A stretch of 64,000 nucleotides of DNA from Cycas panzhihuaensis (GCA_023213395.1 CM041465.1:19902001-19966000); one strand, 5' to 3'; positions 36,973 through 49,200 are shown, counted from the stretch's first letter. Numbers and translations: made by a program. The notes: a model not told the origin generated them from the sequence alone.

Positions 36973-37224
36973 TGAAAAGGGCTAATGTCACAAGGTCATT
37001 ACATTAGTTGATTATTTCTAAAAAATGTCTTAACTAAACTTTAAATTAGACCACTTAAGTGAAATACACTTTCATGTGTATTATGTGTAATTTCATTTCA
37101 CCTAACTCTAATGCTCCCTCTCTCAATATAAAAGTAAAAGTTCAATGGAGGAGGCTCATTCTTACCTCCCCATTTTGTGAGAGCTACTCTCTTTTTCTCA
37201 AGTCTCTCTTACTCCCATGTTTCC
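36973..37224 (+). repeat. Element E 3' LTR (3' end shortened)
   Basis: Starts TGAAAAGGGC and is collinear with the 5' LTR up to CTCCCATG (37,218). The last part present in the 5' LTR is missing here. Confidence 0.8.
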
Positions 37225-38540
37225 ACTCTTTTTAAGTCCCTCCTAGATGAATATATCTTCTATATCTAAGGCATCCCTTCTAATGATCCATGGTATAAAG
37301 AGATTAGACTATATCTTCATGATTAATCTTTCCTTTCTCTTACTACTTCAAATAAGAGAGAATGAATACACACTACTGCTAGGCAATATCTTTTTCATGA
37401 TGACGTATTATATAAGTGTTCTTTTGATGGGGTTCTATTGAGGTGCCTTTCACCCAATAAATCATTAATTGACTTAATAGAATCCCATGAGGGGATATGT
37501 GGTGGGCACTTTGGTAGTCGATTGATGGCCCAACATATTCTTTGTATGGGTTATTATTAGCCTACCTTGTTTAAAGATGCCCACTCCTACATTCAAAAGT
37601 TCTAGAAATGTTAATCCCATGTGACTCTAATACATCAACCTTCATAAGAAATGAAATCAATAGTTTCACCTTGGCCTTCCTCCCAACGGGTTCTTGACCT
37701 CATTGGGTAGATCTTTCCAACATCTTCAAATGGGCATAAGTTCATTGTAACCATGATTGAATATTTTACAAAATAGAGTGAAGCTATCCCATTGGTTTTT
37801 GCTACTGAAAAGATCATGGCTACATTCATATTTCAATATATTATTTGTGGATTTGGGATACCAGATGTTATTATTACTAACAATGGTACTTCATTTTGTA
37901 ATCCTCATGTCAGTGAGCTATGTAATAAGTTTCATATCACTCAGAAGGTATCCACCCCATATCATCCTCATGCGAATGGCTAGGTTGAAGCGTTTAACAA
38001 GATCTTAGCCAAGATTCTGGCTAAGATAGTTGCTACTTCTCATAGGGGTTAGAACTCCTAGTTATTTTTGGCATTGTATGCCTATAAGGCTTCCATTAGG
38101 AATGCGATGAGTATGACGTCATTTTTACTTGTCTATGGTGTTGAAGTTATTTTACCAATAGAGGTTGAAATTCCTTCTCTATGTGTTTCATTGAAGGAGT
38201 TTACTAATGAGCAGTTTCAAGGGGAAGCACACCTTTTAGAGCTTAAGAAATTAGATGAGACCTCCTGTAGGCCTTACAGAATAATATGGCATTCAAGGCT
38301 AGGGTCCAAGCTACCTATGATAGGTAGCTTAGACCTAGAAAGTTCAATGTTGGTGATAAAGTTTTAAAGTTGGAGTATTCACATGATGGGAAACATAAAT
38401 TTTCTCCTAAATAGACATGACCTTTCCTTATAATTGAAGATTTAACTAATGGAACCTATTGAATTTTGATATTAGATGGATTAGAGTTCAAAAGGCCTAT
38501 TAATTCTCAATACTTAAGAAACTTTTATGCCTAGCATCAT
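37225..38540 (+). pseudogene. Element D integrase
   Basis: Integrase of the old gypsy element, resuming after E. The zinc region has ESHEGICGGHFGSRLMAQHIL (about 37,466-37,530). The core has LDLIG (about 37,691), IVTMIEYFTK, VIITNNGTSFCNPHV (about 37,870-37,915) and VEAFNKILAKIL (about 37,985-38,020). Further on, SMTSFLLVYGVEVILPIEVE lies in the open stretch 38,068-38,367. The second catalytic Asp reads TNNGT instead of TDNGT. Ends near RNFYA (38,518-38,532), as KKFYT ends A. Confidence 0.88.
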
Positions 38541-39594
38541 GTGAATGACCACCTCTACAATGAGGTTAAATTATGACTCCAAGGCTTGTTCCTTTACCTA
38601 TTGAGCTAAAACTATAGGCAAATTCCCCTCTTCTTTCTAATCTCTCCTTACTTTTATTAAGCATTATAGTATTTTGTGATAGATCTAACCCATAGCTGTG
38701 TAAGTCTTTTGTTCTTTCTAGCATCTACACTGATTATGAGCTTACCATTGCCATACCTAGATCTTATTTTCCTTTGGATTTTATACTCAAAAGAGAATTT
38801 TGAACCCCAACTTTATTTTCCTTTCATCTTAAAAAGAGAAATGCCTCTTTCAGCTTCAAGTATTTAGTCATTGGTTTAGATCATATTTTTATTTATTAGG
38901 TTGTTACCCAGGGATTCCCTTTCTAGTCATATATGACCTATTATTTTTTATTATTTTCATTATCCTTAATTCTCTCAATTATTCATTTGGAGTAAATACT
39001 CATTTGGTTGCCTTCCCTTCACAATTGGAGACACTATGATTCTAATCTCCTCTTTTTCCATGGTTCATTCTTTAAGGATATTGGCCCCTATTCTATGTTA
39101 TATTCTATTAAAAAGGAGAAATCCTTGATGTGTTGAGTAGAAGAGTTTTTTATGTGGATGATTATGATCATTTTCTAATAAAAAGTGGAAGTAAAATAAA
39201 AGTAAAAGTAAAAAAATGAAGCAAAAAAAAAAAGTAAGCGAGAGATTTGAAAAACAAAAAAAAGTGAAAAGAAAGTTTATTGTTTTCATCTTGTTGTAAT
39301 ATGGGGTAAGTCATATGACAAATTCATCCCCACCTATCTATCTATAGGTTGGGTTTATTTGGATGAGCCATTCAAGATTTTTGGATCTAGCTATTTAGGT
39401 CCATCGTGTCCTCAGTTATGATCAAATCCTACTTGACACCTTATTGGTTTTGATCATAATCATCTTAGTTATGTTCCTTCTTCTTTCTTCATCATAATTG
39501 GAGATCTATATTTGTCATCATCTCCTTATTGATTGATTTTTATACCTTCCTCTATCAATCACACAATCTCCAAGTTTTGATCCTTTCATTCCTA
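38541..39594. other. Element D spacer after integrase
   Basis: AT-rich with poly-purine runs at 39,170-39,260. AATGAGGTTAAATTATG at about 38,561 is a copy of the motif that recurs at 24,372, 60,726 and 43,490-43,770. No gene seen. Confidence 0.5.
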
Positions 39595-40000
39595 TGTCAT
39601 TATGTATCTTCACTGATGGGGGTAGTAGAGGAAACCTAGGACCATCTACTTCTACTTGGGTGGTTTATGACTAGTCAGGAAGTCCTCTGCTTTCCATAGG
39701 TTTTTTCATACCTAGGGCAACCAATAATGAAGTTGAATATCTTACAATTATAGGAGCCTCATCAGATGTTTCTCACTTCTATCTTGGACCTATTACCATA
39801 TATGTTGACTCTCAGGTTGTAGTTTATCAATTGGTTGGAATATACTAGGTCCACTCTCCATTACTTTTACTTTTGCATCATTAGCCTTCATTATTATTAT
39901 TCTTATTTGCTTTGGTGACTATTTATCATATATCTCATGCCCTTAACCTTAAAGCTGATGTTCTCTTTCTTTGATCCTTAATGATTATTTTGATTGATGT
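39595..40000 (+). pseudogene. Element D second RNase H (aRNH)
   Basis: IFTDGGSRGNLGPSTSTW (39,609-39,662), ATNNEVEYLTIIGA (39,718-39,759) and YVDSQVVVYQL (39,800-39,832) are the Asp, Glu and Asp blocks of RNase HI. All three catalytic acids remain. HALNLKADVLFL (about 39,939-39,975) is the C-terminal block. It lies about 1 kb after integrase with no antisense gene in between, unlike A. Confidence 0.82.
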
Positions 40001-41049
40001 ACTTCTTTAAGTTAGCGGTACCTCCACTTCGAATTGAGTATAAACTACCACTCTATAATGAATATAAACAACTAGTTTGGAAAGGTTATAGGTTGTGGTA
40101 GTTAGGAGATTGTGGTGATATGTATGAGATTGAGATGAGATATGTGAAAGGGCTAGACCCATGTGGTAATCTTGGGCCATGGAGGATCTTGGCAGGGGGC
40201 AAGTTCCTAAAAGCCTCTTTCCCTAAGAAGGAGCCAACGAGGAAACTAGTATACTCAGATAACTGGTCATTTATTAAGTGAGATTAGTTTCATTTGGTAA
40301 ACAACTCACTTTCTTTATGATATATTATGTAAATGTGAAATTACCCTATTTTTATATAATCTATCAAGAGTATGATGTGAGTTATATAAGTTTCCCTTTG
40401 GAAGGTTCATATCACTCCATCTTCTACTTTTATAAACTTATTACTATTTGGGTTCTAGATGGTTTTAAGTTTATGAAAATAGAATAAGTAAACTTTTTAC
40501 TTACTCTATTTTGATCTTTTATTTATCTTCTAGTTTTCATTCTTTCTTGTAATTTTGGCTTTCCTAAACCATCTCTACTCTGGAATGAGTATAAACTATA
40601 ATGTACATAACATGACAAAAAAATTTAAAAAAAATATAACCATAAAAGAATAAAAAAAGTAAAAATGATAAAAAGTTTATTGCATGTTTCTTTGGACAAT
40701 CACAGTAATTGATATATCCTATGCTTAAATTTAAATAGGAATAAGGAGGAAAAAGTGGTAGAGATAAGTAATTATACATAAGTTCTGAGAGAAAGAGATC
40801 AATATATATACGATATCAAAATATAGTACATTTTTCACCTAGGTGACTCATAATATATGACTCATAACATATGACTCATGATACATACATCCATGATACA
40901 TACTAGGGGCTCATAAAATGCCTCATATAATCCTCCTATCTCCCATATAGCATATCATACACTTATCCCTCTGACTTGTAATGAGATCCCTGAGGTACAT
41001 CTAAACATACTGTCTCCCTCCTACTGAAAGTCTCTCCATGTGTAGACTC
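40001..41049. other. AT-rich spacer between aRNH and antisense gene of D
   Basis: Contains several copies of AATGAGTATAAACTA (about 40,033 and 40,573) and a patch of ATATGACTCATRA repeats (40,855-40,890). The minus-strand open frame at 40,564-40,779 is Phe/Tyr-rich and probably chance. Confidence 0.5.
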
Positions 41050-41378
41050 TCCTCGAGGTGGGAGGTGGTGTCACCCCTACTGCACTATAGTGCTAGCCAA
41101 TGAAGTATACTTGGCTCCCACCTAAGCCAGTGTTATCCTTTAAAGATGTCTCATCTCCTTCTTACCTAAACTTAGCTCTAGCTTTTGGGTCCATAACTTT
41201 TCTCTTGTATTTAGGTAAAGGTCTTGAGCTCTGAGTGCATGGATATAATACTCTATATGGTGGCCTAGTAGTCTACGATCTACTACATTCCAAGTGGGTG
41301 CCTCATCTAATGTTGGAATGTAAGGAAAGATCACCTCCAAGGTCCTCTGAACCTCCCTCAAGGCAATTATCTCATCAC

Positions 41379-41487
41379 CTACCCAATAGAAACATGCCAT
41401 TCATGATTAGTCCCTTGGAAAAGAAAATACTCTCCAAAGAAAAGAAACACTATGCGATGTGAGAAATAAACCAATTAAATTACATAC
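41379..41487 (-). other. Predicted intron 2 of the antisense gene (element D)
   Basis: Minus-strand TAG/GTATGTAATT at 41,487 and ATTGGGTAG/GTG at 41,379; 109 bp, AT-rich. SLG spans the junction, against TLG in A. Confidence 0.6.
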
Positions 41488-42710
41488 CTAAAGATCCTCA
41501 CAGTGTTGGCTCTCCATCCACTACCTTCTCTATTGGTGGTACCTCTCCTTCCTATGGATCTTAGTGAGCCTCCTATGCAACTCCTCCCTCTTTAGCTTTG
41601 CTCCCTCCATCCCTGCCCTAGTCATCAACCAATCCTAGCTTCATACTTTGAATGGAGCCTCCTCTCCCCTTTATAAGTGCCCACCTCCTTACTTGAGTAC
41701 TTGGTGACTCCCTCTTGCTCCACCACTAGAGGAGGCACCTCCTTTACCTCCTTGTCATGTCTCCTCTCCTCCTCCACCACCTCCATTATCACGTGATCCT
41801 CCATCATGTCCTCTCCTTCTCCCTTGCCCTACTGTAGGACCCTCCTCTGCTACCTCCCTCTCTGTATCATTTATTTCATCATAGCACCACACTAAGAGCC
41901 CTATGTATGCATATTCTACCAGTTGTCTCCTCATCATCCTACTAAGGAGAGGGCTATGTATGATCCTCATGATAATAGATAACCTGTTATGAATCTAGAA
42001 CCTCATTTTCCATCTATTCATTCTTGGATCCATTAGTGTCAACTCTCCCCTCCTAGTCATATCAATGAAATATGGTCATAGAGCTAACACATAAGGATGG
42101 AGCTATATGAAAAGCCACCCCTCCTTATCCTCTATATCCTTGATAACTGGTGGTTGATATTATCCACAACGTACTACCCCTAGTTAATATGAAAACCCTA
42201 CTTACATCATCTCACTACCCTTGTCCACTAAGCTAGGATCCCTATAAAAATTTATGCCTTGGCTATCTGATAGATAATAATTAGAGCGATGATCATCCTC
42301 ACCATTAGAACACCTCCTGTTATCTTGATAGCCTCAATGGAGATCCCATGATAATCCATCTGATCAACAAATCCTATTAAGTACATACTGCAAGCCATTT
42401 GAGACTCCTTGTCTATCACCCTAATGAGGTGAACCTTCTCCCTATGATAAATGACTCCTAAGATCCTCCCCATATCTCTTAGAGTGATCTCAAGGTCTCT
42501 GATTGTATATACTCTAAAAATATTGTGAACTAGGATCCAACAACTAATAAAATCATGAAGTATATGGTGCTCTATCACTAATTGGGTGGATCCACATACT
42601 GATGCGAGGTCACATGCTCTTAAAAGACTCTACCCTACCTCATCTAATTGAGTAATAAGCTTTCTAATGGCCATTCCTTCATTTTCTCGAGTCTCCACTT
42701 TCTCTAAGGC

Positions 42711-43028
42711 CTACATCACACCAATTTTAGTATGTCAGTAACTTGTTCAAATTCAAAATTTTAATTTTTTCAAGTTTTATCTATTAAAAGTTTAAAAGTG
42801 TGATCATCTAACCAAAAATACAACTTCACAACTGAAAAACATAGTTTCATAGTGAAAAAAGTGACTTCCTCTAATGGCCTAATATTGAAATCACATTTTT
42901 CACTAGTTAGTCACATTTTTCATTTGGTTAATCATGTTTTTAGTAAATTGGTTATACTTTTCATACTGTATCATCACATTTTTTATTAAAAAACTAAAAA
43001 ATAAAAAAAAATAATACATTCCACTCAC
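42711..43028 (-). other. Predicted intron 1 of the antisense gene (element D)
   Basis: Minus-strand CTA/GTGAGTGG at 43,028 and GTGATGTAG/GCC at 42,711; 318 bp, very AT-rich, with a degenerate repeat GAAAAATGTGA seen several times (42,890-42,985). Removing it joins RVRYL to ALEKVETREN in phase 0. Confidence 0.55.
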
Positions 43029-43192
43029 TAGGTACCTCACTCTCTGCTCCATCTCAATGCCTAGAATCCTGTAGAGCTAGTCCCTTATCACAAAGGGCTC
43101 GTAATCATTCTAGAAAATGAGGTAATGGCCTCTATAACTCTTGTTTTCTCCTCCTTTCGCACGTGAAAATAAAACTCTTTCTCATTCATTTT

Positions 43193-43204
43193 CTTATATA
43201 TAGG
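43193..43204 (-). promoter_or_regulatory. Candidate TATA box for antisense transcription (element D)
   Basis: Minus strand CCTATATATAAG followed by AAAATGAATGA, matching 23,309-23,319 of A. It sits close to the open frame of exon 1, so either transcription starts inside this frame or the box is not used. Confidence 0.4.
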
Positions 43205-43484
43205 GAGGCCCTTTTTTAACTTTCTCTTTGCTTAATCCTCTTTGGCATTCCTGGAGTTTATCAGGGTAAAATATAACTCCTTTTAGTCCCTACTCTTACC
43301 AAATTAACATCAAAATGTCAAGAATATACATCTTTATTTTAGTAAAGGTTGATTGTTGTTCTATTGTATAATGACAATTATTAAAGCTCTTTTTTCCCTT
43401 TGGAGGTATAATTTATCATCAAATCCCATCTCACATGGTAATTTTTGATATTATCTCCAAGGGACTTCACTCTAAGCCTTTCTC

Positions 43485-44060
43485 CCCCTTGCTAATGAGT
43501 CTAAACTATGAGAGAGACTTTGATCTAAGGCCTTCATACATGTTAACGAGCCTAACCTATGATAGGGATCCCTCTGAATTTGATTGTTAATGAGGCTAAA
43601 CTAAGATAATCAACCTCTAAAAGCCCTCACCCCATTCACAAGGCTAAACTATGATGGGTTTACTTTGAAAAGTCACCTATTAATGAGCTAGTAAACTATG
43701 ATAGTCTATCCTTTTTGCTTTGGCAAAAAGATTTCCCTCTGATGCATGGTTAAAGAGAGATAAACTATGACTAAGTGTATAGTAGAGGCCCATCTAATTT
43801 ATGGTGTTTGGTGATGAAGTCCCATCCAGTTTATGGGCAATAAGTAGTATTCATCTAACTATGAAAGTCCCATCCAATTTGTAGGCAAGTTATATAATAA
43901 AGTCCCATCTAGTTTGTGGTCATTAGGTAATTATTTGGTGATGTTAGATGCCTAGTCCTTTTAGGTGAGAAGATGAATATAATAACATTCTAGTGATGCA
44001 TACCTAGTAGTTTTGGGTAAGTTCTTGATGTTGGTTGATGCCTGGTCCTTTTGGGTAGAT
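43485..44060 (+). repeat. Degenerate short repeats before element B
   Basis: Three repeat types follow each other. First, six copies of TAAYGAGNCTAAACTATG at about 43,492, 43,542, 43,585, 43,634, 43,681 and 43,749, spaced about 45-70 bp. Second, four copies of AGTCCCATCYARTTTRTGG between 43,788 and 43,920. Third, three copies of GATGCCTAGTCCTTTTGGGT between 43,950 and 44,058. Single copies of the first motif lie after aRNH in A (24,372) and C (60,726). It is probably the decayed 3' end of D. Confidence 0.75.
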
Positions 44061-44077
44061 TTATAATGATTAGGTGT

Positions 44078-46724
44078 TGTTTCCTGGCTTCCAGGAATGG
44101 ATATAGAGCGCTCGACTTAGGTAAATGCATGTATGTTTCTCACCTTGTTGTTGTTTTCTTTTATGATAAGTATCTGCTTGCATGCTATGATTTCGTAGAT
44201 GGTCTTGTTGTCATCTACACCTATCTAGCCTATGACGACTATAGTGGGGGCACATTCTCAGTGAGTGTGACACCCTGGTGGCTGTATCACTTATCGCATT
44301 CTGCCCTAGTCACCTTAAGACCCCCTTGGTTCATGTCATGCTCTCCCGTGTGATGACCCATTGTCATTTGGTTGACTTGTCACACCTTTGAGTCCTATTG
44401 TTGCTTCCTGTGGCTCATTTGTCTGCTTGTCTACCCCTAGGCAAGTGAGCCTGCCCCCTGCCAGCCTCTTAGGTCACTCGTCCATAGCCCAGGCTGGCTG
44501 TTTAGGCCAGTTTTGGCCTCTGGTTGCGCACCGTGATAGATTTTGTGGTACCACGAAGTTTGCCGCGGTATCGTGAAGTTTACCACGGTGCGACTGTCAT
44601 GACTTATTTTTAAAAAAACTACCGTGGCAATTCTTGCATTTATTATAGAATTACCACATGTCTCACAACTCAAATCACTGCCAACCATGCCCTAATCACT
44701 TGATTAGGGTTGGGGTTGGGTATTTAAGTCTTACCCAACTCATTTTTAGGATCTTTTTGGCTTATTTTAGAAGAATCACAAGGAAAATGCCCTACTGTCT
44801 GCTGTCTCCTGCTGCTCCACTGCTGTTCCAGGGCCTACAACCACTCTCCAGTGCCTAGCTCTCCTTTGGCTCTGCTGTGACATCTTCACAGCCCCTTGCA
44901 CACCTTGGAGAGGGCCTCCTTGAAGAGTTTCCAAGACCTCTTTTGCCCAGGCAGCCATTAAGCGGTCTCAAGTGCAGGACTTTCCTTCAGCCATCTTAGT
45001 AGGGACTCCATACTTGCTGCTCTATAGCTTTTTCTTCAGATTTCTTAGACTCTTCTCAATAGGTTTTGAGAAAGGTAAACACCTCCCATCTTCCCAAAGG
45101 TATTTATTGGTCTAAGGTCTTTCCTTGCCCAATTTATGCTCAGTTTTGCATGGTTTATTTTAGCTTGTCTTGTCTTGCTTTTGGAGGATACTTCTTGCCT
45201 TTATCTTGGATTGTTTCCCCTGCTATTTCTCTTCCTATGTCTCACGCCTAAGACAGTGACCAAAGAGGGTTGCATAAGGTTTGGGATAGAGCTGGGTGGA
45301 TTCCGCACCACCCTTACACTCCCTAAGAGGCTCCCACCCTCCAAACCTTCCTCTTTATCCCCGTGCTACTCCTAGAGTGAGGCTAAGGGTTAGAAGCCTA
45401 TTTCACGCTGCTAAAATCAGTGTTTACACCTGTTGCAATGCTGGTTCAGAGGCCTATATCTTCCATCCAGGTAATGCATAAGCCCTAGCTACTTGTCCCT
45501 AGCTCAACCTTGTTCTTAGCAACCCTGTTTGCTCCCCATAGCACTCCGGTTTATTCAGGATCTCTTTGAGATTCCTTATACTTTTGTTGTCTCCATTTGC
45601 AGCCCTTTGTATAGCCCTATCCTTACTGCCTTGTGGCTCTTTTAGGGAAGGTAGTATTGCTCTTTGCGGTGGGTGGGCCACTCTGAGGCTTACCAACTTA
45701 TCCACCATTCATTTGGATAGTTTTCATCATAGTTTATTGTTGCAATCTTGTGGTTCATGAATGCTAACATATATGTATAGAGGCTTATTTTTGGTACATA
45801 CATACATGTGTTATTGGGATTCTACTTTGTATTGCTAGCACCCTTTCTCTGGAAAGGGATATTCTCACTTACTTGCAGGTACATAGAGGACACAAGGGAC
45901 TCATCCCTTTTCCTCTCTCTTGGGTAAGTGTATATATTCATATTTATTGTAGCACTTCAATTGCTGTTATCATTGTCTTTTTTTCCTTTCTTGGCACTCT
46001 TATGTCACTTCTAGAGAAGGTAAGGAAGCCCCACGCTTTGCCCTATCGTGAACCCTCTCTTTCACTATGCTCTCGCTCCATTTTTATCCTCTTCCTTTTA
46101 GAAGTTCTTGTATGGTAGTAATGAGATCACTTGAAAGGAAAAAGGAAATTGATTCTTCTTTTGGTTTACATTTGGTTTAACACCTTTGTACACTGCATCT
46201 ATTATAGGAAAAGGTTTTAAGAAGATTTTTCTCCCAACCTTTGCCTTTTAGTTTGTAAACTTTGCCCTTGTCATCTTAGCTTGCATTGGTTTTGCTCTGT
46301 TTGCTTGTGTGCCTTTGGCACCCTCATCCTTCTTGATTACTCTTCACATTTCCCCTTGGTTTCCTCCACTTGTTTGAGCAACCAAGGGAGCCTCAACTAT
46401 AGGTTATTCACCTACTTGTTTCCCTCTACTATGGGGAACCCTTGAGGGTTTCTCTCCCTTCCCTTCCAGCCATCCAATGGTGGGAGGACCCTTCTTCAAG
46501 ATCCATCCCGGCTACTCTTCTGCCTCCTCTTGTCCTAGTGGAAGTTAGGAACCTCCATTTAGTAGCCAGGTACCATCCGCAGATCTTGAACTCATGCTCT
46601 GGAGCATGGGGCACCCTGCATGGTATTTGCCTTGCTCGTAGGTTATTATCCACACCCGATAGTGCCATTGATCACCCTCATTATTCCTACTCAGTCAGGT
46701 AGTTATCCTATAGACGTGCATCCA
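44078..46724 (+). repeat. Element B 5' LTR
   Basis: Starts TGTTTCCTGG and ends GTGCATCCA before the PBS; 2,647 bp. TATTTAA at 44,721 aligns with the TATA box of A. Two 20-bp palindromic repeats lie at 44,545-44,584. Collinear with the LTRs of A and C. Confidence 0.88.
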
Positions 46725-46725
46725 C

Positions 46726-46743
46726 TAATGACCATACTGGGGA
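46726..46743 (+). promoter_or_regulatory. Primer binding site of element B
   Basis: TAATGACCATACTGGGGA, a decayed TGGCGACC-type site, one base after the LTR as in A. Confidence 0.7.
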
Positions 46744-46930
46744 TCTGCCAGTAAGGGAGCTAGTCCCCGCTCTTTTCTAATGGTATTTCTACTTGTTTGT
46801 GGTTCATCCCACTTTGTTTTCTTTGTTGGGAAGCCCCCAACGTGCGCTCTTTGTCGCCCTTTCTTTCTCCTACAGTGGCGGTTGGCTTTGTGTGTGACTC
46901 TTCTCTCGTCACTTACGTGGCTTACCTCTA

Positions 46931-48640
46931 TTGTTAGAAGATCTTGAGTATCGTCCTCTTCCATCGTTGGATTTTGATTCGACCATAGAAGGATACCCTT
47001 CTGATTGGGCCTACCACACGTTAGCCTCAGGAACTCATGAGTTTCCGTCTTCTATTCTGGGATCCACCCAGGAGGGTGATGATCTTATTTACTACCCGGG
47101 TGACCAACATCACCCGCTTGACACCCATCCTTCTACTCATGTGGTAGAACAATCCTTTCCTCTTGAGATTTACCACTCAGTTGGTGATTCTTATGAGGAA
47201 CATCCTGAGGGATCTACTTCATTTGAGGTCGCATCTACCTCTTACGATCATGTAGATACCCCTCCCACTGACGTGGTTAAAGCTTTTAATGAGTGCCATT
47301 GTGCTGCTCATTTTCAACCACGTCCTAGATGGTTTGAATATGCCTTCTGTGGGGGGGCCCTTTCCTCATCTGCTCCTCCCCTACTTTCTTCATCCTCATC
47401 TGCTCTTCTTGTAACAACCAATCCTTTTGTGCCTACACATTCATCTCGTTCCATCCCTATTACTATTTTAGGGATGCATGTCACACCTTCTATCCCTCGT
47501 TATGGTCCTAGTGCTTCGGGACCTTCCTGCGGTATGTCCTTCCCTCAGTTGAAGGTTAGTATACCCTTTCCTAGCCAAACTAATTTCCCATCCCCCAATG
47601 TGGTGCATACTTTCTCTAGTAGGCCTATCAGTCCTACTAACTCTTCAGCCACTAGTCATGTGGGACTTGCTCCCGCATATCCTCAAAACCAACCTATTGG
47701 CCCTTCCTTTACATACCCCTAGGTTACACTTCTCAACCTTGGGGGCAGGGTAAAGGGAACCACCTCCCAGCTTATGGGGTAGACCTGCTACACCCATATG
47801 GGATTGCCCCACCTACGGGTGGCCCATATGGGCAAAACCCGGTTCTGCACCCTCCTTTTCTTCCATCTAGCATAATCCCTTTTGCTGTGCCTTCGCAAGG
47901 GAACCTGACTCCCTTTCAAGGCACTTATCCTCAAGCCCCCTTCCAGTAAGAGGTGTTTCCTCAAGGAGGGATGGGTTTGCCACCCCCGTCCATTCCTTGC
48001 TCGCTACCTACTATATTATTCATCGATCCTATGGTCCAGGCAAGGGTGCATCCCTTCATGGACTATAGATCAACACCTTTATCTATTAAGGCATTAAGAA
48101 CTAATTTGCCACCTCATCCTCCTAAAGTTCCTAGATTTGACGAAACTTCTTTATAAGACTCAGCAGAATACGTGCGTAGTTTTTCTATGGCATGTATTGA
48201 TTACTAGGCTTATGGTCCATGATCTTTGCAGGGTGATACCCTTAAGTGGTTTTATCGCCTCCCTACCCACTCTATCTTTTCATTCCAGCAATTGGTGGAC
48301 AAATTCATCAACTACTTTGATGTAGCTCGCCCATTTGAGAGTGGAATGAAATCCCTCCTATCACTCAAACAAGGTCACGATGAGATGAATCATGACTTTG
48401 TGTGATGATTCCATGACCTTTTTCACTCCATTAAGGCCACGTTGCCTGAGGAGTTGAAGAGAGACATTTTCGTTAATGCACTTCATCCCGAAGTATATGT
48501 GGAAGTCCTTAAAATGGGGGTGACCATATGTGACTCTGTGATCGCCAAGTGCTTAGCGCTTGTGGTTATTGAGATCCATGCCAGACTCAAGAAGCCTCTC
48601 AAGCCCTCATAGTGACGTGAGGCACCACCTCCAACTAAGG
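46931..48640 (+). pseudogene. Element B Gag
   Basis: The longest frame in the window is 46,931-47,722 (263 codons). It carries the N-terminal family block (GYPSDWAYHTLASGTHEF), STQEGDDLIYYPGDQHHP and a long Ser/Pro-rich tail. After a stop the Gag core follows at about 48,130-48,605: TLKWFYRLPTHSIF, LVDKFINYFDVARPFESGMK, and NALHPEVYVEVLKMG. It is less damaged than A and D. The true start may be upstream, since A and C show related sequence before this Met. Confidence 0.88.
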
Positions 48641-48689
48641 ATACTAAACCCCAACAATCCTCCAGGTCTTCTTCTCATCCAACTGAGAA

Positions 48690-49200
48690 GACCTTAGACC
48701 CCCTCACATCTGCCATATGTTCGTTCGAACGTATGATGAAGGAACTCAAGTTACAAGCTCCTTCATCTCCAACATCTAACAAACAAATTCAACAAGCAAC
48801 CCAAGCTTCCCTCCCCAGGAATGGAAATGCCCAGTCCTCTCAAACAAGAAAGACAGATCCCTCACTTCAGAAGAAGTGGTGCTCCATTCATGGGGAGTGC
48901 TTCCACAATGACTCACGTTATAGGGCCCAACATCCCAAGGATGCCCCTCGATGTGACTCCTCCTCTAAACGGGCCTTAAGGCCTAATTTAGACCAACCAG
49001 TTTACAAGGATCCATTCCCTAAACATGGGGAATGTGATTGCAACATTCAATCCAAGAATAACTAGAACCGAGGAAGATTATCAAATTCCTGTCCTTCCTG
49101 TGATAAAGGGAAGGGCACCCGGGATTCATCCTCTTCCTCCCGTTCCCCTAACCATCGCACCCCATCATCTTCGCAGCCCCGCAATAAGGGGAAGAAGGTG
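48690..49200 (+). pseudogene. Element B zinc-knuckle region
   Basis: The frame is open at 48,733-49,065 and holds KKWCSIHGECFHNDSRYR (about 48,868-48,921), the CX2HX4HX4C knuckle with its last Cys changed to Tyr. A Ser/Arg-rich basic segment follows. Confidence 0.8.

Larger units (their letters stand above)
29632..37224 (+). mobile_element. Element E: full-length but dead Ty1/copia retrotransposon
   Basis: Bounded by two related LTRs (29,632-29,929 and 36,973-37,224), with an initiator-Met-type PBS and an AAGGGGGAGA polypurine tract. Order Gag, protease, integrase, RT, RNase H, as in all copia elements. It is inserted in element D between RNase H and integrase: D reads PIDDS before it and SLLDEYIF-like sequence after it. 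A clean 5-bp duplication is not seen (ATTCC before, TTTCC at 37,220-37,224 is the closest), and the 3' LTR lacks about 45 bp at its end. Confidence 0.88.
41140..43180 (-). pseudogene. Antisense gene of element D, plant-mobile-domain-like, two introns
   Basis: Minus-strand gene homologous to that of A. Exon 1 (about 43,180-43,029) reads SYRGHYLIF, NDYEPFVIRD, then LYRILGIEMEQRVRYL up to the splice site. Exon 2 (42,710-41,488) starts with ALEKVETREN, then LLRACDLASV, QLVIEHHILHDF, and the block IRDLEITLRDMGRILG (open 42,578-42,252). Later LVEYAYIGLLVWCYD is followed by an acidic/Gly linker. Exon 3 (41,378-41,140) has EVQRTLEVIFP and a charged helical end. Compared with A, the order of blocks, both intron sites and one intron phase agree, while the DNA is strongly diverged. 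Stops at former CGA/CAG codons show it is dead. The start codon is not fixed. Confidence 0.58.

Noticed and set aside
37220-37224. TTTCC as a target duplication of copia element E (ATTCC at 29,627)
   Set aside because: One mismatch and an uncertain 3' LTR end; not strong enough to call.
43485-43770. Regularly spaced short repeats considered as a CRISPR-like array
   Set aside because: Units are degenerate, spacers unequal, and the sequence is plant nuclear transposon DNA.
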